Shown here one piece after another: positions 48,901 to 60,540 of a stretch of 64,000 bases of DNA. How positions within the stretch are numbered: position 1 is the first letter of the stretch; each line of letters begins with the position of its first letter. The position numbers were made by a program, and so were the translations under genes. Source of the stretch: Rhizomucor pusillus (Eukaryota; Mucoromycota; Mucoromycetes; Mucorales; Lichtheimiaceae). The notes under the pieces were generated by a model that saw only the letters and a list, made by a program, of their open reading frames with translations, was not told where the DNA came from and did not search any database. The stretch spans positions 33,992 through 97,991 of the forward strand of contig FWWN02000179.1 of assembly GCA_900175165.2 (NCBI GenBank). The letters run 5' to 3'.

Positions 48901-50381
48901 TGTCCTGCTCTTCCACAGCCAACGTCGAATGAAGCATCAAAATAATCCATCGTTTCGTGTGTTGGGCGTACTCCTTTAGTTCTTCTGCCAAACTGGTTAT
49001 CTCATTAATACCAGACATGAATATTAAGAGGTCGCCGCGTTCTCCAATCGGAATAGACTGGTCAATGTATTCGAGTACTTTTAGATACGGTGAAGGATCG
49101 ATCTTTTCGCTTCGGCTCGGAACAGATTCCTTGATAGCTGCATTTTTCCGTCGCTGGTAGGCTGCTTCGTTCACTAGATTCCTATCATCATCCCCTTGCG
49201 GCCAGTAGTGCTTCTTGACAGAGTACATGCGACCGGGCACGTTTAACGTAGGTGCATCAAAGTACTGTGCAAATAATTCGGCATTGATAGTGGCGCTCAT
49301 CAACACGACATGCAAATCCTTTCGTATTTGAAGGAGGCGTTTCAAAAGCGCCAGCAAGAAATCACCCAAGATATGTCGTTCATGCACTTCGTCGACGATA
49401 ATCACATCGTACATGGAAAGCGTGGGGTCTGCAGCATACTGGCGTAGCAACAAGCCTTCTGTCAGAAACAATATCCGGGTCTTTTTCGTCTTTGTTCCTT
49501 CAAAGCGCACTTGGTATGCGATTTCTGAACCGTATTCATTGAGTGTTTCGTAGCTCACACGCCGAGCTAGCGCAGAGCATGCAATCCGCCGCGGTTGCGT
49601 ACATGCTATTTTGCGAAAACCGGCGTTCATCAAAATCTGTGGCACTTGGGTACTTTTTCCACATCCAGTGTCGCCAGCGACCAGAAGCACCCGATGCTCT
49701 CTCAATGTATATACAATTGCATTTTCGTATGTCGTGATGGGCAGCTCTTTCCTGTACTTTTCTATCTTTTCTTTGAGCGCAGCCTTCTTTTTCTGCTGGA
49801 AATCGTGAAATAACACGAGTGCATGTCGGATCAACGTTCCTTCTGCTTTCAACTGTTCAGCTGCTGTCACTTTGCTGCTGCTCCTCGAGCCCGATCGTGG
49901 TTTAATGCTTCCTTTCAGTTTTGAGTAGAATCCTAAAACGGCTGTCAGTTTATATATCCTTTTTATCACGATCTGCACTGCATTTGTGGCACGCATACCT
50001 TCGAATTCATAGTATATCGGCGATCCACGTGGAATCATCCATGCGGCCAATCCTTTTTTTTGCCGTGAAAAGAACAGTTCATCGATCTCTCGGCTCCAGG
50101 GCAACTCGTCCTCCTCTTCGCTGGAGAGTATTGGCTGCGCTTCCTCCTTGAGATACCGTTTTGCCTCGGAGATTGCCTTTGCCTTGTGTTCTGGATCGCG
50201 GATCTATTCGACAACTATCACTACTAATTCCTGATACCAGCGATCTACTCAATCGACTTACGATTTCGCCAAGATCCCATATTTTTCCCTTTGCAGCAGC
50301 TTCATTTTTTATCAATCGGCCGCTTACATCGTAGCGTTCTTCTGGGACATGCTCTGCACGATGTTTTCTGTGTCTATGCAT
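45934..50381 (-). CDS. DHX34: DHX34-type DEAH-box RNA helicase
   Basis: Superfamily 2 RNA helicase; animal DHX34 acts in nonsense-mediated decay and splicing control. Sixteen or more exons, the largest 48530..49932. Motif I GDTGCGKST, Ia TQPRRIACSALARRV, motif II as DEVH (IVDEVHERH), III SATIN, V IAETSLTIDGI and VI QRAGRSGRTGPGE are all present. Next come the winged-helix and ratchet regions (FLQNLGALD, VDPVITIAAAMSVQWPFTR) and an OB-fold-like segment. Exon sums stay in phase through 46344. Then two ends are possible: a stop at 46109..46111 (1111 residues), or removal of a 25-base segment (about 46188..46212), giving a C-terminal finger-like motif (HCPHC...HLASC) ending at 45934. I extend the feature to 45934 because that motif is typical of DHX34 tails. 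Confidence 0.88.
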
Positions 50382-50682
50382 ATGCAGGACTCCTCTGAAT
50401 TCGAAAAACAGAATGCAAGGCGGCCATGGGCATGTACCACGCCTTGATATCTAAGCGTCCTATTGATCCCTACAACACTACCACATACTTGCTAGTGCAA
50501 TGCAAATTCAATAAGTAGTGCTATGCCATGTAAATTACATTCATATATCCACATCCATAGAGGAGAGAAAGCATAACAAGTTTCTCAGGAATGAACGGTT
50601 CTTTTAACAAGAAATTCTTTTAATTGAACGGAAAGGATTATGTATATGCAAAATGTAACAAAAGGGAAACAATCTAAACTTT

Positions 50683-52165
50683 TTACAATTCATCGTGATC
50701 AGCCAAAGGTTCGTCATCGGCATCGTAACCGGTGGAACCGTCAGCGTAAAGCTTGGAAGTGATGGGGTTGACAACAGCTTCAAGCTCTTCACGCTTTTCA
50801 TCATAGTCTTCCTTGGTGGCAATGGGGTTCTCATCCAACCAATCCAACTTTTCACGAATAGCATCCTCAATGGCATCGCGGTCATCATCAGAAAGCTTGC
50901 TCAAAGCTCCGCTATCATCGCTCAACTGGCTCTTGAGAGTGTAGACGTAGTTCTCGAGGTGGTTCTTGGCCTCAGTGCGTTCACGGACGGCGCGGTCTTC
51001 TTCAGCGAATTCTTCAGCCTCACGAACCATGCGGTCAATTTCCTCCTGAGAAAGACGTCCCTTGTCGTTGGTGATGGTAATGGATTCGGACTTGCCAGAA
51101 GCCTTGTCAGCAGCGCTAACCTTGAGGATACCGTTAGCATCGACTTCGAAGGTAACTTCAATCTGGGGAACACCGCGAGGAGCAGGGGCAATGCCAGTCA
51201 ACTCAAACTTGCCAAGCAAGTTGTTGTCCTTGGTCATGGCACGTTCACCCTCGTAAACCTGGATCAGGACGGTGGGCTGGTTGTCAGCGGCGGTGGAGAA
51301 GATTTGGGACTTCTTGGTGGGGATAACAGTGTTGCGAGGGATCAATTTGGCGAACACGCCACCGCTGGTTTCAATACCAAGAGTCAATGGGTTGACATCC
51401 AAGAGCAAGACCTTGTCGGAACCTTCTTCACCAGAGAGGATACCGCCCTGGACAGCGGCACCGTAGGCAACGGCTTCGTCGGGGTTAATACCCTTGGAAG
51501 CCTTCTTACCGTTAAAGAAATCTTCAAGAAGCTTCTGAACCTTGGGGATACGAGTGGAACCACCAACGAGGACAATGTCGTCGACCTGGTCCTTGGTGAA
51601 GCCGGCATCCTTGAGAACTTGCTCAACAGGCTTGAGAGTCTTGCGGAACAAGTCATTGTTCAATTCTTCAAACTTGGCGCGGGTCAAAGTTTCAGAGAAG
51701 TCTTTGCCCTTGTGGAAGGATTCGATTTCAATGCGGACTGACATCTGGGAAGAGAGAGCACGCTTGGCCTTTTCAACCTCGCGCTTCAGCTTGCCCATAG
51801 TCTTTTGGTCCTTGGTGATGTCTTCACCGTGCTTCTTCTTCCAGAGCTTGACAAAGTGGTCCATGACACGGCTGTCAAAGTCCTCACCACCCAAGTGGGT
51901 ATCACCAGCGGTAGCCAAGACTTCAAAGATACCGTCATCGATGGAAAGGAGGGAGACATCAAAGGTACCACCACCCAAATCGTAGACGAGGACGTTCTTC
52001 TCACCACCAGTCTTGTCAAGACCGTAGGCGATGGCGGCGGCAGTGGGTTCGTTGATGATACGGAGAATGTTGAGGCCAGCAATGGTACCGGCGTCCTTGG
52101 TAGCCTGACGCTGAGCATCGTTGAAGTAAGCGGGGACAGTGACGACGGCGTGAGTGACGGGCTTG

Positions 52166-52197
<32 letters not shown>

Positions 52198-52723
52198 TTG
52201 CAAAACCATAGCCGAGATTTCTTCAGGTGTGAAGATCTTATCCTGGTCCTTGACCTCGACCTGGATGTTGGGGGCGCCGTTCTTGTTGACGACCTTGAAC
52301 GGGAAGTGCTTCATGTCATTCTGGACTTCCTTGTCGTTGAAGCGTCGACCAATCAAACGCTTGGCGTCAAAGATAGTTCGGTGAGGGTTGGAGGCATACT
52401 GATTCTTTGCGGCATCACCGATGAGACGTTCGTCATCAGTGAAGGCGACGTACGAGGGAGTAATACGGTGACCTTGGTCGTTGGCAATAATTTCAACACG
52501 TCCGTTCTTCTGGACACCAACGCAGGAGTACGTGGTACCCAAATCAATACCAATTACTGTAGCAAGAAGTGTAAATAAAACAATGTGCTAATGATAATAG
52601 TAAGCAACAACGCGTCGTACCTGTGCCGTAGGATTCCTTGTCATCTGCGAATACAGTTTGGGTGCCAATAAATAAGGCACATACGATCGCCAAAAGGGCC
52701 AACAAGGTGCCCCGTCGAATCAT
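50683..52723 (-). CDS. KAR2: ER-resident Hsp70 chaperone BiP/Kar2
   Basis: ATP-driven chaperone of the ER lumen, needed for translocation, folding and the unfolded-protein response. Two exons (52621..52723, 50683..52556) give 658 residues. The signal peptide is [24 protein letters not shown]. The ATPase domain begins [15 protein letters not shown], with [42 protein letters not shown] and [12 protein letters not shown]; a linker ([15 protein letters not shown]) leads to the substrate-binding domain and a lid ending DHDEL, the ER retrieval signal. The strong bias of this gene leaves long open frames on the opposite strand. The upstream region has a TATA box and a UPRE-like site. HDEL and the signal peptide exclude cytosolic and mitochondrial Hsp70. 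Confidence 0.98.
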
Positions 52724-52798
52724 GGTTATAAAGAGAGAGAAAAAGAAGAAGAAAGAATGCGGGATCGCCGTCCTCGCTTGCCCGCCTCCTCTTCTCCG

Positions 52799-52804
52799 TT
52801 TATA
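52799..52804 (-). promoter_or_regulatory. TATA box of KAR2
   Basis: ATATAAAC on the minus strand; the TATAAA core is about 76 bases upstream of the KAR2 start codon. Confidence 0.5.
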
Positions 52805-52893
52805 TGCTTGACAGGATCTGGCCATGTAGCACGCACTGATTGGAGCTGAGTTCGCCGAATTCCGCCAATTTCAATATCTGAGTTCTGCTTCGT

Positions 52894-52901
52894 CCACGTC
52901 G
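52894..52901 (-). promoter_or_regulatory. UPRE-like element CGACGTGG upstream of KAR2
   Basis: On the minus strand, about 170 bases upstream of the KAR2 start. It matches seven of eight bases of the TGACGTGG element bound by Hac1/XBP1-type bZIP factors. A CCAAT (minus strand, near 52838) lies closer to the gene. Induction by ER stress is expected for this gene family; use of this site is inference. Confidence 0.4.
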
Positions 52902-52904
52902 CCC

Positions 52905-53465
52905 TGTATTCGTTGGCTCTTTCTCGTTCGTCAGGTCTGTGAGACCGGATCGATGCTGAGAGAAACAGTAGGATTCCACAGCAGACAAGTCAATGTAGAA
53001 ATGATATCTCCATATCCACCACTGGCTATGTTCAATTCGTTGATGAGTAATCGTGGATTTCTTACGTATGAATTTCCGTACCAGCTTGTTTGTCAGTATA
53101 ATTTACACGACTAAGACTGAATGATACAAAGTGAAAGCCTCGGTGAGATACACACGATGCATATTTGGCATGCCCGACTACAGGGAGAACAGCATCCATT
53201 ATTTGATCTTCATGTAGTTCGGCAATCAAGACATTTCATGCATTTAAGATCACGTTTCGGTAATTGAGAGTCAGACCAAGATTGTTTCTGTGGGACATCT
53301 GATCAGGTAAAAGCATCAATAAGATATTCATTAGTATCCATAGATCAAGATCGAAAAAAGGGAACAAACAAGTTTGGAATCGGTAAGGAGGGGCATAGAG
53401 TTAACATGTGTGGTATACAAAGGGGAAAACTAGTAGGAAGAAGAATAATTCAAATATGATGACAC
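52905..53465. other. Intergenic between KAR2 and the TBC gene
   Basis: Holds the distal KAR2 promoter and the 3' flank of the TBC gene. No coding signal. Confidence 0.5.
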
Positions 53466-55966
53466 TTAGATTGGACTTGTCGGTGGTGTTTCTTGCGATG
53501 GTTTAACAGACGACCATAAGCGTCCGTAAAAGCTGGCACGTTTCATGGACTGCATGTTGTTTCGAGTTGGATCAAAGCTCTTTCTGCCGGGACTCGTCAC
53601 TCTTTCGTGCTGATACCCTGTTGATCCAAAGGTTTCCAATTCTGCTATGCGCAATTTCGCATCTGCAAGCATTTGTTCGAGTTCGTGACACCGCTCATCA
53701 CTTGATGATTCCTGCAAGGTGCTATCCTTTGTACGGTGAACAATCACAGATGTGGGTCGGCGTCGCATTCTGGCATGGTTTCTGTTCTGTTCCTGTTCGA
53801 GATCCGTCAGCAGTCTGACCTTTTCGAGCTGCAGTTCCTGAGCTGCCTTTTCTGCATTGGCTAATCGCTGCTTGATCGGCTCTTGTTGCTCTATGAGTGC
53901 ATCGCGTTCCTTTGTGATCTTGAGCTTCTCGCTTTCAACGCGCTCCATTGCGTTTTTCAAATCCATCATTTGCTCTATCAATGTTGCCTGCGCTTCCTTT
54001 TGCATCTTGCTTTGGTTCTGCATATCTTCCAATTGTTGTTGTAATTGCATGTTTTGGTTCTTGAGCTTGGCAATTTCCGACAAGACATCGATGCGACCAT
54101 CCTGCTGCAGATCGAGCATCGTCATCTTCAGCGCATCTCGCTCGGCTTCCACGTCCATGCGATCCATTCGTTCTTGAACCAGCTCTTGCTTCATCTGGAT
54201 GTGATCCTTTTGCATTTGTGACAACGCAAGCAGCAAATCTTCAATTTGTTGATGCAGCATTGCTGTATCCTCCGATTGGCTCGAGATTGTGGACGTGGGT
54301 GTAAACGTATCTTTGGTCGATGAACTTTCGTCGCCGCTCGAGACACTCGACGCTGATACAGAAGACGATCGTTTGCTCAGCCAGCTTGCAGACTCGCGCT
54401 TCTCTTTCTTGGTCTTTTTCTTCTTTTTATTGCTGTCATTGCTGGTGGCCGCTGTTTTGAAGCGTACTGCAAGAACCTGCTCTGTCTGCTTCTTCTCCTG
54501 CTCGACTTCTCGCAAGTACAGATCAGTCAAATTGTCCATCTTTTCGCGCGTGATAACGCCACTGAGAGCCATCGCATCGTTGATCATCAAACTGGCATTG
54601 TCATCGTACACAAGATGCAGCTTGCTCGTCACATAATCCAGAATATCTTCAAATTCTGACTTTCGCATTATCTCGTCTTGTGATCGCTGCAAAATCGCAA
54701 TCGCAACTCGCATGATCGTCTCTGCAGCGCCTTCGGCAAACACAATATCGTATATACGTAGAACAAGTGGGATAGGGAATGCATACGCGAATAATGTCAG
54801 GAACCATTGCGAGGCATACATTGGTGGATGAACTGCGTGTACTGCAAGGTGATCTGACAGTTCCGGAAGTATCTGGGCGAGCAAACTTGAAAACTGGTAA
54901 AGTCGCAATTGCAACCCTTCCATGTTTAAGGTGAACATAGTACGCAGTTCATATGTTTCCATAAGCCGCACAAATACGCAAAACGCTTGCTGTTCTGGCA
55001 TCTATGCATGTGTTAACTAGTTGATAGGATTCTTACTCCATTGTATGGCTTACATTCATGAGCAATGGACCCACAAGGAAAGCGAGACCCTGGCAGTATC
55101 CAACGTGGGCATCATAGAGACTATATGCCTTGAGCACCCGCTCCAAAGCTTTCTGGCCATCGCCGCCTTCTTGTTTGAACATGTCAACGTTCGGGAAGGT
55201 GCGAGCCAGATCTCTCTGGATAATGCGTTCATACGGCGAGTGTTCGGCAACAAGCTGGCCGTACACCGTCTCCAAGTGCAACGATGCCGATTGCGACATG
55301 GCTTGCCAGATAACTCCTCGCAACTTGGAAGGAATACCAGCCTTCAGCTTGGCCGATAAGAGGTGGGGTAACTTTGTTGCAACTGCGCCGAAATCTTCTG
55401 TCAGAGCTGTCCAGAATTCCCAGTCGATCTCCTCGGAAGTATCTGACAGGTCGCTCACGAGATTCTGCATCGTTGACAAGTGTGCTTTTAACTCATTCGA
55501 TTGAATGCACACTGATTTGGGGTCTTCGTCGAGCAATGCATTTTGTCGTTCGATTTGTGCGAGAATGAACTCACTGGAATCCTAAGTTTAACTGCTTTAG
55601 TTGTTTTTTTTTTTTTTCTTTTTTTGTGGTTGCCGAGGCGACGGGCGTAACCGGTCGTCGTACCTGGGGCGGCAAGTTTGCATTCTCTTCCTCCAGCCGT
55701 GGCAACAGGCGAACATCAGTGGCCGGTTTCTGGCCAACACTTGACCCAGCCTTGCGACGGTGATGGAGTGTCATGCTCGGTGTTCTAGTGGGCGTTGGAT
55801 TCACACCGAAGCTAGTTTTACGTCGTCGTGGTTGGAACGGCGTGCTCTGGGAGGAGGCCGCTGCCGTAGTCGACGAGGCATTGTTATTCTGAAACTCTGG
55901 ACCTCCTCGCTGCTGCAAGGCTTCGACCAGTTTCGAAGACACTGCAGTGGTGGTGGGTGGTGGCAT
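53466..55966 (-). CDS. TBC-domain Rab GTPase-activating protein with C-terminal coiled coil (Gyp5/EVI5-like)
   Basis: Accelerates GTP hydrolysis on a Rab GTPase. Three exons (55664..55966, 55054..55581, 53466..55001) give 788 residues. Residues 1-100 are low-complexity and Arg/Pro-rich. The TBC domain (about 140-400) shows KLRGVIWQAMS, IQRDLARTFPN with the catalytic arginine finger, GYCQGLAFLVGPLL with the glutamine finger, and ASQWFLTLFAYAFPIPLVLRIYDI. A Lys/Ser-rich linker (KKKKKTKKEKRE) leads into a long coiled coil (about 540-720) rich in Gln, Glu and Leu. The order TBC then coiled coil matches Gyp5/Gyl1 and EVI5, whose known targets are Ypt1/Sec4 or Rab11; the target here is unknown. Confidence 0.9.
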
Positions 55967-56810
55967 AAGAGAAGCAGCAAAAGAAACTTTCCAAGGGCAG
56001 CCGTTTTGGCTCTTTCAGACTCCAATGCGGTCCTTGCGTAACATTCTGCTGCACATGGCGTCGTTCCATTATTGCAAGTTTGCACTCTTAAAAGTTAATT
56101 TCGTCTCCTTTGTCAGCGCATCCAATGATTTTGCCCAAGTTCGAACTGAACCTTTGAGAGAAAAAAGAAGGCCACCCCACCGCATGCCTAGTAGTTCTAG
56201 ATACAGTCGAACATCGTCGCTTTATGCAAACTGATCCGATGTTTCTCTTTGGACCGCCACACAAAAAGAAAACAACATATCCGTCGTTATCCTGCCGACG
56301 CCAACGCCAAAGGGTCCGACTAACGACGCACAGAGGGACCCGACTACAGCTACCACTAATAATCCCCTTTCCCTATTATTACCGTTATCACTAGTTCAAC
56401 GTGCTCTCCCTAAGAAATAATGGTCCCCACAATCATTACATGTCCGAATCAAATCTGTAGGATAGAATGTTACTCAACAATACGGTGCGATTCCTGTAAG
56501 CGTCATTTATTTTGTACAGATATTTTATCAAAAAGAATGCACAGATAAAGCCTAATATAGCCACGGGCAGAGAATGGCAGATAATGGATTTGAAAGCAAA
56601 ATGAGTATGGCCAGGGCAAAGATTGCAAACAATGGTGGTACAATGGGAAATCGATATGAGGAAATATGCGTTTATATGTAGGGAATATGGAATAGAACAG
56701 TGGACCGTCTGCCTACAATCTGCCGCCCAAGATCGAACTGTAAGTTCATGTTTCCTCTGTGTTGTTGTAATAAACTACAAATATGGCATATTGGCTTTTA
56801 TCGTCGCGCT
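55967..56810. other. Intergenic, promoter side of the TBC gene
   Basis: About 850 bases upstream of the TBC RabGAP start and downstream of GOS1. No gene recognised. Confidence 0.5.
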
Positions 56811-57940
56811 TTATGTTCGTAACCAGTACAATAATATAAGAACGATACAAGTAGATATTATAGCAGCCATAATGAGGGTATCGCGCTTTCTTCGTGTGTT
56901 TATCCGACTAATTAAATTGTTGATACCAGGTATGCGACCTAGGCAAAACAAAAAGAGAGTCAGAAGATAAACAAACATTATCCATCTTTTCCTTCCTTGC
57001 AAGAGCAACGACTTACTTATAACGCCAACCACTCGATTGTTAATGTTTTGCAATGCTCTTCCCTGGCGAGAGATGTCTTGTCTCGTTGCGTACGCTTGCC
57101 TAGAGAATACTGTATTCATACGATGCGAAGATTCCTCCAGACCTAAAACCAGCTATACTTACTCTAAAATCATATCTGTCATGCGATGCGAATTTTCGAT
57201 ACGGTTGCGTTCCGAAAGATAATAGTCTGCATTGTCTCCATTGTTCATATTGTATATCCTTTTTTTTCTCTATACGTGAATAACATCCTCCAAGTCTGTT
57301 CCTGCATAGATTGTATACCTGATCTCGTCCTTCACTTGATCCATCAGAGTTGCCTTATCGCGCGCTGCCTTGATATTCACCTAAGCATACTCCTTGTGAA
57401 TATCATGCCTTGAAAGACAAGCATACTGGGAAAAAGTCCGTGCGGACTACCTTTACACGCCGAAACTCCTTGTTGTAATCGTAAAGAATATCCTTGTGTC
57501 GTTCTAACATGTGCAGCATGGAGGGATTTGTCGGCGTCGCACTAGGTCGATCCAATATTTCGCCCATTGATATTACAATGCTGTGCAGCTTTGGCGCGTG
57601 ATCGTTAGAAGTGGTTCGCAAACAACAATAAACAACTATCCATCTCTTTCTAAACCTTTTTCAAGAGTTCTTCAATCTCTAATTCCTGGCTAGGCTTTCC
57701 TACAGAGTCCAGCTGAATGCCTTCCACGGTGCTCGCTGCAGGTGATGAAACAGACGCTCCCAACTTGGACAATGATGCCAACTTGATTTCTAGTTCATTT
57801 TCCACTTGTCGTGCCTGCCGCCGTAACTGTTCCCAGGATTGCGGCGACTGTGAGGAAGAAGAAATCGACAGATCGCCATCGTCATCGTCCGGCGCTAGCA
57901 GTGGTCTCGTCGATAGGGACGTGGTCGAAGCAGGGTTCAT
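56811..57940 (-). CDS. GOS1: Golgi SNAP receptor Gos1 (GOS28-type Qb-SNARE)
   Basis: SNARE for transport within and to the Golgi. Six exons (57656..57940, 57451..57588, 57319..57380, 57163..57258, 57017..57099, 56811..56938) give 263 residues. The N-terminal part starts with an acidic/Ser stretch and then SWEQLRRQARQVENELEIKL, the Gos1 Habc signature. KDILYDYNKEFRRVK leads into RIENSHRMTDMILEQAYATR and the SNARE motif, which has the ionic-layer Gln within RQGRALQNINNRV. The end is a single C-terminal anchor (LIMAAIISTCIVLILLYW) with a short lumenal tail. The intron 57259..57318 uses the acceptor AAAAAG just before GATATAC; other nearby AGs break the phase. Confidence 0.92.
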
Positions 57941-58353
57941 AACTTATATATTCTGGAAAACGTGTCAAAAGAAGAGAGGGAACCACCAGCAATGCGAATT
58001 TGCCCTTCCGACCCCGAACAGAAACATAGTTCGCACAGATCAAATCATCAGATACTGCCTATAAAGGCAGACAACTACCAAGCAACGATCGAACAGACAA
58101 AGAGTAAAGCTCTTCAATATGCGCAAACTGTTCTCTTTCTCTGTTGTTCCTTTTTTGTTTGAAAAAAATAATCATGGAGAAAGGTGTGTACGGAGGGAAG
58201 TAGCGGATTAAAGAGAAGACAGCATTTAGCGATGCAAGTTTTTTTGCTTGTTGCGTAAGAATGTACAGATGAATGGAATAAAATGAAAATCGAGGGAAAG
58301 ATAGAGAGAGAGAACAGCAAAGCAAGAGATCAATGATAAATATTTTTTGCTGA

Positions 58354-60540
58354 TTACTGTTGTGTATGAGGTAGAACGTATTGCTGCTGTTGTTGCTGTC
58401 CTGGGTATGTAGCCTGCTGGAAAGGCTGTTGCTGGTATTGGTGAAATCGTTGCATAGCAATCTGTTGCTGTGTTTGAAAACCCGCCTGCAGTGCTGGATG
58501 CTCAAGGTTCATAGTGTACATGGGAGTCGACGACAACGACGACGAAATATCAACGCCAAGTTCCTGCGTTTCAACAACCGGTGATACCTTTGTGATCTCG
58601 TTGGCGCCGTTCACAGGTGAACGCAGCGGCTCTTCTGATGGTGTTTTGCTAACTGACGATTTCTTTGCCGTGCCCTTTGCTGGAGTCTTTCGTCGAGTCA
58701 GTTTAGGTCGCTCCTCCTTGGTTTTTGATGATCTTCGTGCTGCTTTCACCTTACCACCACCGGATGGTTTCTGGCTCTCTTCAACCTTCACCTTTTCATT
58801 AGCCTTCCCATTAAACGCTAGCATCTGCAGACACTCTGAAAGCAATCATCAGTACTCTGGTTTAACAGTGATTATACCAGTGCATGTAAAAATTGCTACC
58901 TTTTGGTCCTAATCCCGTTATTTCTGCACCGAAGAATATGTCCGTCATGCGGGCCATAACATCCGCCGTCTATGTAAGTTTCGTTATCAGATCTCCAAGT
59001 CCTTCTTAAATTAGTAGTATCAGCGCTGGCTTACCTTAAGGAAGTGGTACATTCGAGGAGGAAGGCCATATTCATTTACGGGAGACTCAATAATATCTTT
59101 TCCTTCTTGCTTGGATTGTTTCGCCTTCGATAAGCTCAAGAACTCGTCCAGCTTTTTCCGATCGATAAACTCTTCGAATTTTTGACAGTCGTAATCCAAT
59201 ATGTCAATGCGATACACATCGTCTGATGTACGCCGTAGCACAGACGAGAGTGTTCCTGAGCTTACGACCTAATAATAGATGGTTGGAAACATCATGTTGC
59301 TAACTCAAGGCTACAATTCATGCTACCTACCATGGATCCATTCTCAAATCGATATATGATATTGGTGCGTGGGGAATATACGCGTGCTGATCCATCGTTA
59401 AGAAACGACTCTGAAGCTTGCGACAGTATTAGCTGCATAGAAACAACTGAGGAACTGTACAGAGCATGAAAGAAGCTGCCGACCACGGAAGCAATAATGT
59501 CTGTAAAACTAGGGGGTTGAGCGTGCGTGTCACGAACACACGAGGAACCCATTGTTGTGAATATGCATACCGTAAGATTCCTTTGATCCAGTTAACGCGT
59601 TCCAGAGCGATAGCTTAAACACCCCACTGGACATGAAAAATTCCTCTGCAAAAGTTCTCCAAAAACTTAAATCTGATGCCTACATGGACAACGAGAAATT
59701 AGCTCACGAGGTTGATAACAAAATAACAGCAGCACACCCTTAATCCCTGAATCGGTTGTTTCTTCCCCGCAGCCCCTTCATCAAATACTTGTAGAGAACC
59801 AAACAATTGGCATCTCTCTCGCTCGTTTCCGGCTTGTAATATGAACTAGTCAAATTACCTGTTCACCTGGACTGATTTGCTCCGCAAACTGCAAAAGCCG
59901 AAGGACAGGTTTTCCTGGACCCGCACTGCTACTCAAACCACTCGATGAGTGATCAAGACGCGTCATATATACAAAGATAAGCAAACCTTGGAACGTGGTT
60001 CATTTGTAGCCGAGCCACCTGCTGCTCCGGGATCGTAACCGGATGCATCTGTTGCTGTGGTTGCTGCTGCTGCTGCTGTTCTTGTTGTTGTTGTTGTTGT
60101 TGTTGTGGTTGCAGTTGTGGATGTTGCATAGACAACCCCACTTTGTTCGGCATTGCAGGGTACATGACTGGTCGAGGAGATACATATTGCTGGCCATCCA
60201 CCATGGCTGGATTTGGCTGGGAAGCTTGGAAAGGAAACGGTCGAACAGCGGCGTGTGGTATATTAGGGTTAGCGGCGCTGAGCATGGCCTGTTGCCGCTG
60301 TTGTTGTTGCTGCATCAGTGCTCGTTGTTTTAGAATGTTTTGTACGTGTGCGTATGTTTGCCCTTGAAGTTGCGCTGGTGGAATCGCGTTCAGCTGGACG
60401 GGCGTTTGGACCTGGAGAGCTGGCTGTACACCTTGTGGAGATTGGAGATGCGGCGTCTGCGGTTGTATACCTGCGTGGCGGATAGGCTGGGCGGAGAGTG
60501 CCTGACCTGTTGGGAATGCTCCTGTCGACATGAGGGGCAA
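58354..60540 (-). CDS. LIM-domain-binding (Ldb1/SEUSS-type) transcriptional coregulator
   Basis: Nuclear adaptor; fungal relatives (Mfg1, PtaB, AdnA) work with Flo8/SomA-type proteins to control filamentation, adhesion and development. Seven exons (59987..60540, 59859..59940, 59571..59679, 59331..59500, 59035..59268, 58900..58969, 58354..58835) give 566 residues. The first 180 residues are Gln/Pro/Met-rich with polyglutamine. The LIM-binding domain (about 190-410) shows VLRLLQFAEQIS, DLSFWRTFAEEFF, FKLSLWNA, MQLILSQ, NIIYRFENGSMV and ESPVNEYGLPPRMYHFL followed by VMARMTDIFFG. A Lys/Ser/Thr-rich, basic segment (KAARRSSKTKEERPKLTRRK) then gives way to a Gln-rich end. Domain assignment is firm; the partner protein is inferred from the family and not in this window. 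Confidence 0.87.
60052..60112 (-). repeat. CAA/CAG repeat coding for polyglutamine in the LIM-binding gene
   Basis: Near-continuous TTG/CTG triplets on the + strand, read as glutamine on the minus strand (with a few Glu and Pro), before the MHPVTIPE sequence. Confidence 0.9.

Noticed and set aside
50695..51741. 348-codon open frame on the + strand opposite KAR2
   Set aside because: Shadow of the strongly biased Hsp70 coding sequence; it has no independent domain and the minus frame is unmistakably BiP. Long antisense frames in Hsp70 genes are a known artefact.
51805..52578. 257-codon open frame on the + strand opposite the 5' part of KAR2
   Set aside because: Same codon-bias effect; translation is Val/Asp/Gly-rich without features.
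57259..57318. Other acceptors for the fourth GOS1 exon, such as the one ending in TGCAG near 57227
   Set aside because: They break the reading phase; only the AAAAAG acceptor before GATATAC leads in frame to NADYYLSERNRIENSHRM.
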